This document shows positions 36,613-49,435 of a stretch of 64,000 nucleotides of DNA, piece by piece. The DNA is taken from contig CM049310.1 of assembly GCA_026874595.1 (NCBI GenBank), positions 55,617,058 through 55,681,057 of the forward strand, read 5' to 3'. The notes under the pieces were generated by a model. The model had not been told where the DNA came from. It saw nothing but the letters and a program-made list of their open reading frames with translations, and did not search any database. This DNA comes from Sipunculus nudus (Eukaryota > Annelida > Sipuncula > Golfingiida > Sipunculidae). Every line of letters begins with the position of its first letter. Within the stretch, counting starts at the first letter, position 1. The position numbers and the translations under genes were made by a program.

Positions 36613-39600
36613 AATACTGTCACTATCAAATCAAACATTTGTAACTTACATGTTATTTATAGATATATTTAAGGTAAGAAGTTTTGACTTGACAGCGAAA
36701 ATATTATAAATTCCTAAGGAATAGTCAGCTGATGGTCACGGATATCTTGTATTAAGTTTAAGCAGCTAAGTGTTACAAACTTAAACACCAGAGGCTGGCA
36801 GGTGTTTCTTATGGACCATAGCTCACCCTGTGACAGCTTTGCAGCCTTAATCAGCTGTCCCCATTACCTTGTCAATGAACTCTCAGATTTTGTGGTAATG
36901 ATTGATGGGTTAGAGTTCAGGAAATGGGTTACACCAATATGGGGATGTTTCCATGTTTCTTTCAAGATGTTCAATAAATCAGAAAACTATCTGGATGCCA
37001 GAAAAAGCAGGATCCTCTCATGAATCTGTCTCATTTCTAATATTTCAAAATGTTAAAATCCAATATAGCTGCATGCTACTGACAAAGCTCTACAAAATCA
37101 TAATTTAAACCCATATATAAAGGCCTGTTTGTTAATTTATCTGTTAATTTGTCTGATTGCCTATGTAAAGGCTGGATCAAATTTTTGTAAAAATATTCAG
37201 CTTTAAACAAGGGAAATTATTATATTTTAGCACTCATCAAGACAATTAAGATTTTACTAGTTTGTACATTTATCTACTAGCTTTATCTGCGACTGGTCTT
37301 GGCATCTTGTGGATGAATTTTTTTACAGAATAATTTCAGGTGATTCTGTTTGTGAACAACCTTATATTTTTAAATATGGGTAGTACTCAAGAATAAAATC
37401 TGTTAATTGTTTCAAATGAATGTTTTCTTTAAGTGAAGTACAGTTTAAATTAGAGGTTTACAATTGTGCATGGAAGCTCTGTCTAGACTTTCTACAGTTC
37501 TTGCATGATCACCTGATCTTCATGGTAAAAGCAGTTAGGCCATATAAGAAATATTTATTGTTTTACAGACCCTGGGTACAAAATATATGATGTGAGCAGG
37601 AGATGTTTTTTTTCCTTCCTTTCTACTTCTTGTCAGTCAAGACTAAAATGTGAAATTTTGTGAGCTTGCCAAAAAATATAAAGAAACTGCTTCAATTCTT
37701 TAAATGGTGTATTCAATAAAACCCAAAATTTAGTTAAATTCCCATCCTTTTTTTTACAGAATTATTTTAAGAAATCTGTGCACAAATTAGCAACACTACT
37801 GAAGACCTGGTCTTCCATTTGCAAAAAAAAAAAAAAAAAAATATCACAAAAAATGTGAATGGAAAATCTATGGAACAATTATTTTTTTTTGCATGGCCTG
37901 ATGGATTTTAATTACAGAGAATAATTATAAACCCCGGCAAACATGGAGGAGGAGGTAATAAAGACCAACACTCAGCCCTGATCTTATCAAGCAGGAACCT
38001 GAGACCCACATAGGGAATCAATATATGACATGCTTTTGCTTTGAAGTGCTGAACAGTATAATGTTATCTTTGGTATCATAACCAAATTAAGAATACACAG
38101 ACTTCTATGAAATGGAACTTGGATCTGCATGGCTTGTGAAAATGTTGGGAATGAGGCACACACATTTCTCTAGAATGGTGCTACAATCTCTATGATTATT
38201 TCAGAACTGTGATAAATGTGAAATTCCAAAACCACCAAGTCGGCCTTTGGGGATTATAACTGTTCTTTGAACATGAAGCAATATTTTCCAAAATTCTGTT
38301 TACTGCCAGGAGCTCTTAGGATATACAATTAATGACTCCTATGAGTCAGTTACAACAGAACTTCTTAAATATAACAGTGAAGGCAGATATTAACCAACAT
38401 TTGTTCTGCTAGGGACCGGTGGAGTAGTTTCTTAGATTAAATCCCTGGTGTAAGCTGGAGAACACTTTATCTTGTTATTTTGCACCAATATCGTGAAGTG
38501 CATGGATGCAGTATTGATCTTGCTGTTTTAGGACATTCCACCACACTTACGACTGACCATGCTAGAAGCCAGCCCAACCAAAGGTAAGATATTCCTATCC
38601 ATCTAGCAACACAACAAGTCTGAACAAGATGGAGTACACATGGAGTCAGATTTGTCCACTGGTCAAATTTCACAACCAGACTTCTTCTACTTCTCCCCTA
38701 GTCAATATCACCTGTCCTATATAAATACTTGGTAGAATTTCATAGTTCCTAGACTTAAATGTAAACTGGTTGATTGGGTGACCACTTTCTTGATTCAAAA
38801 GTCAATCTACCAGTACAGAAGCAACATTGTTATGCACTTTGTTTTATTCATTTAATGATCAACCTTTCAATATTCCTCAGCAAGCCTTTTTCTTTAAACA
38901 TTCTTTTACAAATCAATACCAACTAGACCATATTGTCTGGGAACCCGGATATTGTAAATTTGTAAAATAAGAGTTATAGGGAATGACCTGTTGGTTGTGG
39001 AGAGAGATAAGTTATAAAAAAGGGATGTGACTTTAACCCCCGGGATTGCCATGGATTGACAAAAGTTGATTTGTCACTCTAAGGTTATGAGATCAAGCAT
39101 TTCTCGTGTATGAGCTCTGACCCCAGGCTAAAGTACTTTCCACAAGAGTAGGCTCCTTTACCCTGCTAGGAGTGCATATTGGTAGATGACTTGAGTATTG
39201 ACGATTGCACAATTGATAACCCTTTTCTACATCTAAATAAATTGCTTCATGAGTTATATGGTCCCACGAGGATTGTGAGTGCTATAAGAGCAAACAAACC
39301 CACAATGCAAAGCTATAGTGGTATTGCTGGTGGTATACGACTAAACACTCACTATATTTTACTGATGGAAAATTGGACACCTCTTGGTACCAGAATCGAA
39401 ACCCATCCCATATATGTTTTAAGCTAGAAAGGGCCAGAGGTCACTTTAGGGTACCAAATTGCAAATACCCTACCTAAAAAGGGAAACAAAGACATTTCTG
39501 GGTACCAGTACACAAACTCATCACCTTTATTCTTAAGGAAAAGCTTAGACAACACAGTCGGGTATCATGGTTCAGTGACAAAAAATAACGAGTGACGCAT

Positions 39601-40400
39601 GTGCCTTGCAGACGGACAACAAATAAACACCCATTGCTAGATAGCTCAGTATGACTATTATTTAGGTCAACTAGATAAAAATCACAATATAATTCAAACT
39701 TATTTAATCACTAAAATTGCTTCCTAGGATACAAGAATCTCATGTTATTTTTCAATTCTGATCCCTGCTGGATAAGTAAAGTAAAATGGAGAGAATTCCA
39801 AAGAATTTACTAAATATAGCAATGTCTAGAAATCTTTCATAAAAGCATCCCTACAAGTTTTTCAGAGAAAAAGATTAGTAAGGAACTTTGGTCATAATAT
39901 ATGTGTCAGACAAGCACTATACATTTATTTCTCAAGATTTAATGTGTAAACTAGGTGAACATTTTCAGTGAAACTACTTCCTCATCTTAAGGGCTTTGAG
40001 CATATACTAAAAAAAATCATAACTATATTGCCTTTGCCAAGGAGTTTATTGATTTGTTTGTCTGTCTGGTAACAAGTCAGCTGGAAAGGATGAGAGACGG
40101 TTTTGATGAAACGTTTTAGATCAACTTATTTCAGCATTAGCAAGTAATGACATAAAATATTGCGGTGTCCATTTTGAAGTATAACCTATTGAAGGCCATT
40201 TTTTTCTTGCAGTGTTCCCATCTCTAGCCCTCTCTCTCTCTGACAGTTACACACACTTCAATTATGTAATGCATTTCAAACTTTGTATATTTGACTTGCT
40301 ATTTCATTTAAAATCAATTTAATGAAAATGTTACATTATTTCACATATAAAGTGACAGACTTGAATGTATTCAAATAGTTCAAGCTGCTCTCATTCCAGT
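36613..40400. other. AT-rich DNA, no gene recognised
   Basis: Short frames only. A worn B-box-like motif on the minus strand at about 39400 (GGGTTTCGATTCTGG) may be another SINE scrap. An A18 run is at about 37826. I could not find the FAM20B N-terminal exon. Confidence 0.35.
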
Positions 40401-40444
40401 TTAACTGGATTTTACTAGTTAAACAAAGGTCATTTAAAGCTTGT

Positions 40445-40595
40445 TGTGTTAAAGTTCAGTCAACTACATAGCTGTCTAACCCTCAGTTAGTTTGGTTAAA
40501 GTGGGGTTTGCCAGTTAAATACAAGCCCTTCCAAGTGTATGCCGTGTTAAAATTCAGTCCATTATATAGCTGTCTAGCCCTCAGACATGTTTCAT
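40445..40595. repeat. Two diverged direct copies of a ~97-bp unit
   Basis: 'gtgttaaagttcagtcaact' then 'acatagctgtctaaccctcag' at about 40447 is repeated with changes at about 40544. Confidence 0.55.
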
Positions 40596-42492
40596 TAAAA
40601 ATGCAGTCTACTTAACTTATTTAAACATTACCTGTCTGACATAGGTCCTTTGTTTTATTGCCCTTTGAGGGTTCACTTGACTTGCCCTCAGACTGTGAAG
40701 TGGAATAACATTTTAACCTTCACAAAACAGCTGTTATGACAGTCCTCCGGGAATACAGAGAACTCAATGTGACAAGAGCACACAGGCGTGGCAGAATACA
40801 GAAGTATTATACAATGATAAAGTATTTCAGATGCACCACCAGTTTTACAGTATTTCGTGTAATAAATTGAGCAAGTTAAGTTGACAGATCCATCATGGCC
40901 AGGATGTTATAAAAAATCAAATATACATTGTCATTTTTCCATTAAAAAAATTACACATTTATATAATTCTCACAATATAGTAAATAAAATAAATAAACTT
41001 TATTCATAACAGTTCTTGACTTTTCTGGATTTCTGATCATTCTAAAACCTCAACAGGATATAAAACTGAGAAAGAAAATTTATTGATGGCTTATTTTCTG
41101 GAAAAGGCAGGGGATTTTGTTACTTATTTAGTTCAAGTCTAATCAGACTTTACACTTTGGGCTTTACTGGCCTTTGGGCTTGTTCATTCTTGAAGCTATT
41201 CTTGGCTCCCTAAGGGCATATTAAGTGCTATAACTTAGTTATGAAAATGAAATTCCCTGATTTCCCCCCCCCCCCCCTGAGTTATCCTGATGAATTTTTA
41301 AAATACCAGTATAATACTGTTGACATATTTCAGGTATTCCAACACAAAAAAAAACAAAAAATACCCTAGCTGATATATGGGCTTAGGACAATTATTATCA
41401 TTTGCTCTTTTGACCTAATAAAATTAACTGACTTTCCCCCCAATTTAAAGGATTTTCCTCTAATTCTCTGACTACGTGATTTCAGGATTTTTTCTCGAAT
41501 TCTGTGACATTTACCTTATAAGAAACCTTAATAAGCCTGGGAACCCTATATAAGTTAAAGAATCTACATTTGCCTGTTACCCTTGACCAGCACAGGATCA
41601 CTCCTGGGATTGGTTGGAGAGGACAAATCCTTGTGGTTAAGACTTTAGGTATAGGAGTTTCAGCCCTCTAAGTCTCAGCTCTAACCATTATATATACACT
41701 GTAGACCACACAACTAAGGGTAAACCTGGTTAGGAAAAAAGGTTTAGAAGTCTTTTAAACCATACATACTATTTATTCGTTAAGATAGGGAAGTGCTTTC
41801 ACTAGTAGTTTCTTTGTTATCTTCACCTGTTCTTTTTTTATATCCTTTCTCTGACTGTTGTCTATCCCAGTATACATACATCTCCCTCTTAGTGGTGTAT
41901 CCATCAAACTCAACAATAACTAGGTCACAAAGCCCAGGGTTAATTTCCCCCTGGACTACCGGTAGACTCAGTTATTACAGATAATACAATAATGTTGCAA
42001 AATCTATTCAAATATGCACAGTCTTACCATAAGCACATAAAATGTACAATATATCAATTCCCTGTAGGGCTACTTCATGTATCTGGAGTCATATAGCTGG
42101 CATAAGGCTGGAACAACGTCCCCCTATGATCAGCAAAGTCCGGCTCACTCATGTATTCTTTATTAGCATATATGGAAGAAACTGTGTCATAAATAAGGAT
42201 CAATACATAGATGCAGAGTATACTGACATGTACTAACTCAAAATTACTCAGCTAGTGCCAAAACTATTAATATCAACTAAAACATTTAATAAACTCTCCA
42301 ATATCACCAGACCCTATCTGTCCTATATATATTACTGTATTTCCTCCATGACTTTGGAAAGGTTTTTATAAACAGTCAAAAGAAACTATGTGAATAAAAT
42401 CTCACCAAATTCATCAAAGTATCAATAATGTTGCCCTTAATTATGAATACTATAAGTTACTTATATATTTTAACACGTTTTATAGAATTAAA
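40596..42492. other. AT-rich DNA, nothing assignable
   Basis: No exon, RNA gene or clear repeat was recognised. Confidence 0.3.
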
Positions 42493-42530
42493 CAAGGGAC
42501 CCATGGGTCACTGTGCTCAGCTGAAGTTGA
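42493..42530 (-). repeat. F9-type Helentron-like 3' end
   Basis: CAAGGGACCCATGGGTCACT after an A run is, on the minus strand, a perfect GACCCATGGGTC palindrome followed by CCTTG and T's. The same end occurs at 46230. The body and 5' end were not delimited. Confidence 0.5.
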
Positions 42531-42960
42531 CCATAATGGTAAAAATTTAAAATAATATTTAATGGAGATAAAGTCTAAGAGGAAAAGGTAATATAGGCCA
42601 TGGCTGGTTGACATGAATGTTTTGTATTGTTGAGTAAGAAATTGTTGCAAATAATATTTTGTGACCAAACCATGCATTTCCTAATGTTTAAATTGAAGCA
42701 TAATGTGAACATAAAATGTATATTATTAACATGATCATTGGTTGGCTTTTTGATAAATTCTTTACAGTTGAGTAATTTGTTCAATTGGATCATTTTTTAA
42801 ATAATATATATATCATTAAATCTATGTATATTTTTTATTTTAAAAAGTGTATACAGCTGAAATATAACTTATGTCCCAAGTCCATATATGCAAGGACTTG
42901 GTGGGGGTGTGGTGGTGGTGTGGGGGGGGGGGGGGGAATGGTGGAATGATGTGAGTTACA

Positions 42961-43623
42961 TGGATGGTGGGATTAACTACACTTCTGCATATATACATAC
43001 AGGGTAAACAAAGCCACATTTCCAATTCTGCTGAGGTAGGAAAATAATGAACAAATTTTTGTATCAGATCTTCATTTTTTTATCACATCAATTTTTTTTT
43101 ATTTTAAGTTTATATTTCTATACATTTCCAGTATACATATATATCTGAATATAAAAGTTGATTCATTATTCTAAATTGCATCATCGTAAATCTCAAACTT
43201 GTCAAATATATACCACATCATGCATACAAATGTATATCTATTTTTTTACCACAGAAATATATCTTTTAAATTTGCACAAAATAAATATCTAAAAAAAATA
43301 TTTCATTCAGATTTCACAATTATTTGCTTCATATTTAATAAATTTATGCATATTGATGGGTTTAATTATATTTTAATTTGTTGAAATCATTTAAAAGAAA
43401 ATTTATTTCTTAAAAAATGCTACATTAACACAATATGGCATCTTCTGGATTACTCCTTGAAATACTTTTTCAAGGAAAGTTTTGTGTATTGGAGTGGAAA
43501 TAGTATTACAATTAAGGAAATACAGACAAACAATATCAATTACTGCATAACACTTGATAGGTAGGGTTGGTTGGGGGGGGGGGGGAGAGGAAGAGATTTG
43601 AGAATAACAGTACACCTGTCACA
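42961..43623 (-). repeat. 0.7-kb repeat, inverted copy B
   Basis: Partner of 21853-22550 in opposite orientation about 20 kb away. G runs (about 42921-42936 and 43573-43585) sit outside and inside the ends, matching C runs in copy A. No terminal inverted repeats or target duplication were recognised, so the element type is unknown. Confidence 0.75.
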
Positions 43624-43860
43624 GCAGGGGATCTCCCCTAGTGACTGTAACAATTCAGGAACCCTGGCATAGATGACCTTCAGTGACCAGAAATGGGCTG
43701 CCTGCATCTGGACAAATATAATAGAGCTTCAAGAAAAAATTCAATATCTGGCCTAATTTTCAAGCTTTTATATTCAAATTTCAGATTTGAACAAATTAAA
43801 TACTTATGTTTACGTGCAGTGAAAATTAAATCAACACTACTCACAGGAAGATAAGGTGCT

Positions 43861-44411
43861 GTGGTCAAAGTTGGACATCATTTAAAGTACTGATTTTTTT
43901 TATGCTAATAACTTAAAAATTTTAACAAAATTCAGATCTTATTTTGGGTATACAACTCAATCTTAATTTAACTAAGTTATACACTTGGAAAAAAAGTCTA
44001 GCTTCAAAAAGTTTTATGTAAAGTGAGTAAATTTTTTCCCTGATTTTTGACACAGTCCATTATGTTCTGGCACTTAACTTTAAGAAATTACACTGAACGG
44101 ACTTTATTTCTGGCATGTATATAGGAAATATATTGGAGAATACTTCTGGTCAATATTAAGAAAACAGGTAAGTGGTTTTGATATTTAATTTATTTATAGG
44201 CAGTCCTGAAGTGTGATAATAGGTTTTTAATGGAAATTTGAGGTTTTTCCTTAATATCTCGATGGAACGACGTCACAGTGACCCAGTTTTTAGTTTGGTA
44301 GGAGATCTTGGGGTTGTCTAACAGTATACTGAATTTTGGATTCGTATGTCTAACGGTTTCAAAACGTGCCAGTCTAACGGACGGACAGATGACTTATAGT
44401 CAGCTGAGCTT
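43861..44411 (-). mobile_element. F6 element, single unit
   Basis: Shares its whole length with the units at 49436 and 50134 ('gtcaaagttggacatcattt', 'tgatttttgacacagtccattatgttctggc', 'tcaaaacgtgcca'). It ends ACGGACGGAC then ATGACTTATAGTCAGCTGAGCT, the same hairpin 5' end used by F5. The 3' (left) end is not clear. Confidence 0.6.
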
Positions 44412-45416
44412 ATAATCAATAATTTGGAAACAAACTTGAAAGTTTACCATAAACAAACTTTTCTTTCAGAGAATGAACAATCTGCCTTTTACCATCCTGT
44501 AAACATTTTTCTAGCATGTACATATAACAGTTATCACAAGGAATATGCAGAAGGATTGCCGTGGTTGTCTTATTTTTCTAAAGATTATATTTTCTTGATT
44601 TTCCACTTGTCAATGTTTCATTATGGTTACATTTTTCAAGATATCATCATACAGAAATCTACACATAGTTTGTTGATATATGAATAATTTATTTCTTTGA
44701 GGTCTGACACTAATTCTTGATTTTAATATGTGGTACAAAAACAAAAGGAAACCTGAGAAAAATGCTTGACTCCTGTGATGGCGCCTCTTATTGACGGAGG
44801 TATCATTTTTGGAATAATTGCCTTATTGCAAATATCGCAAATCTGAAACCCTAATAAACATCAAGCCAAGCACAATATTTGATAAACTACTTCAACCTTC
44901 AGACAGACGCAACAGGTAAAAATGGCACTGGAGCCAGTGAAAAATGTTCTACCTTTATACTAACATTGGACAGATAATCTATGGCTTTCTACAAAATCTG
45001 GCAGGAGGAACCAAGTTCCTAATAACCTGTCTAGACTTGTGTCTGTGACAAGTTATATGAAACAGAAAGCTTCCACATGAAATAGTTGCTGATGTCAATC
45101 TGATACACAAAAAATATCAATAGATTCCTTAGAACTGATGATGTATGGGTGACTGTTTTATCAAACTGGTCTGGTTTATTTGTACTTTCAGAAAATCTAA
45201 TAATTTTACCTAATGAGCCCATCTGCAAAATTGGGCCAGGACAGTATACTGTATAGAATATTGACATAATGAACTCCACTCAAAAGCCAATGTATTTTGA
45301 AATATGCTGGATTTTATCATTTTGGAAATAAGCTTTCTTTCTTACACTGACACTGTAAAACACAGCTAAATTACCCAGGCCATTACTTTTAATGTATAGG
45401 AACTTTAAGATGACGG

Positions 45417-46100
45417 TATGCTCCCGAGGCAGCAGATATCTTGTGCTTCTAAAGAAGCAACTGATTTTCACGCTGCCAGCTTTGACCGTTTATGATATAT
45501 TTAGACACCAGATGGCGGTTTGTTGTCCGCTCAAAATAAACGTGCGTATGATGTGACAAGCAGCCAATCAGATGCCAATAAACAAACACTCGACAGGCAT
45601 CCTGGCTCGGCCCATTGCTGCGCTTCAAGCGCCGCTTATTGAGTTTCCGAGGTGAATTTAAATTGCTCCCTATGCATTCTCGCATCATCGACCGATTCGA
45701 TTATGGCATTATGACTGTGTTAGCGTAGCCATGTATCTGTTGTCTGCAGAACTGAAACAAGCCAGCGAGGTGTGCACGCAACCTTTGTTGTTACGTTTTG
45801 TTTGAATTACATCTCACTGGCCGAGCATCCTATGTGACCAAGGCCCTAAGCAAACCACTCTCTGAGCCTGTGGCCTGTTCAGACGGTTACGCGGGGCGAT
45901 GAGCTGTCACTCAAAACGAAATAAACATGATTGGCTCCATTTATTCCTCGCTTGGCTTTGTCTTCCAGCACAAGGTCTCATCTGATTGGACAAAAATACA
46001 GTGCTCCCCTCTGGTGTAGCATTCAGGATACGAGGTCATAACAAACAGCGCCTTACGATATAGGTAGTGGCCCTATAGGTAAAGCGCTGTGTAAAGAGCG
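45417..46100 (+). mobile_element. New-looking short element, copy 1, with 11-bp target duplication
   Basis: 684 bp flanked by TAAGATGACGG at 45406-45416 and 46101-46111. It starts TATGCTCCCGAGGCAGCAG and ends AGCGCTGTGTAAAGAGCG. The second copy (56080-56551, opposite orientation) matches at both ends and through 'ctgtcactcaaa.cgaaat', 'acagtgctcccctct.gtgta' and 'ggtcataacaaacag'. GC content is higher than the surroundings. No TIRs, no tRNA head and no coding frame shared between copies. The family is not recognised. Confidence 0.72.
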
Positions 46101-46229
46101 TAAGATGACGGAAGTTCTGATATGATCAGTTTCATCACATCAAATACCATTACCCTGATATTTAAAGGGGCCTATTCTCATATCTGGCATCTATTAACTG
46201 AAGATAATACCTTGAACCTTTTATAAAAA

Positions 46230-46265
46230 CAAGGGACCTATGGGTCACGGCGCTCAGCTGTTAAA
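46230..46265 (-). repeat. F9-type Helentron-like 3' end, second copy
   Basis: CAAGGGACCTATGGGTCACG after AAAAA, followed by GGCGCTCAGCTG. One base off the perfect palindrome seen at 42493. Same orientation as the other elements. Confidence 0.5.
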
Positions 46266-46884
46266 TATGATAAAAAAATATGATTTAGAAATGAGGCACA
46301 TGCTGGTTTTGTGTGGTAATAAGTATAAGCTGTATTATGAGTTGTTGTTGTTAAGCTTATGTATGATTTTGATAGTACCTTTGGAGACAGAGAAGAGAAT
46401 TGATTTCATTTATTTTATTAACAAATGGAGTACTATTGTCACACAGATTTTGACTTGGCCATATAACTTATAAGCAGAACAGATAATATAAGAGTTTAAC
46501 TATTTATTAAAAAAATTACACATATTGTCCCAGATATAATTTTTATTAAAAATAATAAGAGAATCATATGATTTTTTAAATGAAATATAACTGAAATGAT
46601 TATTAAAATAATATTAAAGAATATATTCATGAATGCATTCATGAATACATTTGGAAAGTATTTGAACTGGTATTCATATACTTTCAATTTTACCTGAATT
46701 CCCATTCTTTATGCAAGAAATTTTATAACGGAGTACATATTCATATTCGTATTTAAATACAATTGTCTGGTATTTATTCAGTTTTCACCAAACAATGGTG
46801 TTGAGAATCCAGAATGTACAAAATTCACACATTTAAATAATGATCATAAGTACCTGGTTTTATGGCTTTTATTTATATTAAAAA

Positions 46885-48747
46885 CAAGGCCTGAAGGCCT
46901 AATGCAAACCTGTGCAAAGTTTAGGAGTATGAATGGAGGTTTATTTTTAAAATTTAATATTGATCCTCCTAAGTCCTGCATATCTACCTTAGTCATTATG
47001 ATTTCAGCAAAATGGATGTTTCTGAATTGCAAGTTTCGGACTATGACATTTTAAAACCAGAATATGGTTAGTCAACAAGCCACTATGTGTATCCGCAGAA
47101 ATCAGAGTGGGACGGGTGAAGTGAGGCATGGATTAAGTGGCAAGGGGAATAGAGCGTGGTGTGTTGCATATTAGCATGGATGTCTGCAGCTTAAACGTGA
47201 ATGTAGGTGGTGCCACCTGTCATAAAATCAAGAAAATTGTCCAGGATGTTTAAACCTGCAAAATTTCAGGTGGATAAGTCAAACCACTGCTGAGATATGA
47301 GTGATTTTATCCCAAGGCAGATCAACAGATGGATGCTGTGCATAAGTGGTTGAAGGTGGCGCCACCAGTTTTGCCTATGATGAAGAGCTATGTAAGATCT
47401 ATACACATGCAAAATTTTGGCCCAATCAGTCAAATGGTTCCCGAGATATGAGCTTGGATGTCTGCAGAGTAAATGTGAATGTAGGTGGCGCCACCTGTCA
47501 TAAAATCGAGAAAGCTGTCCAGGATGTATAAACCTGCAAATTTCAGGTGGATAAGTCAAACCACTGCAGAGATATGAGTAATATTATCCGAAGGCAGATG
47601 AACAGATGGATGCTGTGCAAAAATGGTTGCAGGTGGCGCCACCATTTTTAGTGTATGTTATAAAGCTATCAAAGGGCTACATTTGTGCAAAATTTTTAGC
47701 CTGATCGGTCAAACGGTTCCCGAGATATGTGGGTTTATGTGTGGAAACAGACGCACAAATGGACACTGGGCAGCAAGGAAAGGTCAGAGGTCAACCAAAA
47801 ATGAGGGTGCAGCAGTTCACATGTGACCTGATGATAAACCGATTCGCTTAAAATGCAAACCATTTTCAAACAGTTGAAAGATACAGTTCCGATAATCTGG
47901 GAATTCTGCTTCTAACCATTGTGTCAAGACGTCTAGACGCTGTGTCTAGTTGCCATGGTGATGTCTGGACCCCACCTGTTTGTACTGAGTGACCTCTTGA
48001 CTTGGCTGCTGAAACTCAGTATGAAGTCAAATCTGTTTTCAAATACAGAAAGCCTTTTTCAATTGGCTACAATGCTTTTTTAAAACTGTATTTACCCAAT
48101 CTATTCTTATAAAACTGGCAGAACCCTACCATAGAATAATTCTTGTGAAGTTTAAACCAATCAGCTGAACAGTTTCATCATAAATCAGTGTATAAGCTAG
48201 AAGAGTTTAAAATTACATTTTCGCTTGTAAAAAACACATCAATGTAGGTGGCGCCACCAATACCTCAAAATCAGATATGACATATGTGACAAACATTGGT
48301 ATAAAAATTTGGTCATAATAGCTCTAGCCGTTTTTGAGATTTTAATTTTAGTGTGCTTTTTTGGACAGATGACTAAGTTCAACCTCCTGTAACTCGGCAA
48401 AAAATCTCCGAACTGGAACCATTCGAACAAACTTGAGAGAGATTGTTCAAGGGATCATTTTTGTGAAATATTGGACAATTTGGCTGGACAGTTTCAGAGA
48501 AGAAGATTTTTAAAGGTTTTTAAGCTTTTTCTCTATAAAATCTAAATTAATGCAGATACCCAATAATAAGCTCCAGGGCACCAAGTTTCACATGTGACGA
48601 ATTTTTACATGTAATTTGGAGCTGCTAGCTCAGACAGTTTCTGACTTACAGCCATGGACGGCGGAAAGCCAGCCCTGGACAGCGGACGGCGGACGGCTGA
48701 CGACGGACGGACGACGCTGCGCCATCGCATAAGCTCACAGGTTCGCT
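46885..48747 (-). mobile_element. F4 composite Helentron-like element, copy 2
   Basis: Same ends and same internal order as 7521-9956, very similar by eye, but with fewer F1 core units (1.86 versus 2.44 kb). Both copies share the F1 3' end, the AACGGTTCCCGAGATATG core and the AGCGAACCTGTGAGC terminus. The flanks differ: an A run and AT-rich DNA here, against the F3 element to the right of copy 1. This argues for transposition rather than simple local duplication. Confidence 0.75.
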
Positions 48748-49435
48748 AAAAATAAATGTGATATATTTATTTTGAACTAATTTCACATCAATGTACACAC
48801 TAGACACAGTAGGAATCTAGATTAATATTATCAACTGCATCTTTGTCTATCATTAATTTCCTTCATATGATCCCTAATGATTAGTAATGATTAATATGAT
48901 TTACTTTTTTATTATTAAAATTGAACTGAAAAATGCCATAGGTGACTGCAAGGTGTTATTGGAATACGTGACATTCTATCCATCGATACAAGATTCTTAT
49001 ATCATCAGTAACTGCAAGTTAATTCCCTATTATTATAAACTAACAAATTCCTTTTCTATTTTTCTTTAATTTGTTATTAAAAACCAATAAAAATTGATTA
49101 ATTTATTGTTTATTGTTATGTTGTTGGTTAAAACTACTAGATGAGTTGGGTTGGACACCTGGATCAACTGTGGCTGGCCATAAGCTGCCTGGCTGCCCCA
49201 GTATATGCCTCGCTTCAAGCGTGCATAATTTGCTGAAAGTTCAACAAGGTCAACATACAGGTGACTCAAGAGTGGCTGGAGAGAGCCAAGGTCTGACATG
49301 GTCTCATAAAAACATTAATAAAAGCTACAATTTTTGGCCAATTTCTTTCAGCTTTCTAACCTAAAAAGGTGCAATCCTTACATGTGCATGATATGAAAAT
49401 TATATAAACAGAGCTCACATGAAACAAAAGTGAAA

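Noticed and set aside
36436-37023. Plus-strand ORFs near 36.4-37.0 kb
   Set aside because: The first overlaps the duplicated tRNA-like repeat; the second has no splice borders or recognisable domain.
21853-43623. An LTR retrotransposon bounded by the 0.7-kb repeats
   Set aside because: The copies are inverted, 20 kb apart, and enclose FAM20B exons; no gag/pol remnant was recognised.
45449-45688. 79-residue minus-strand ORF as a gene
   Set aside because: It lies inside the TSD-flanked short element and is not conserved as a frame in the second copy.
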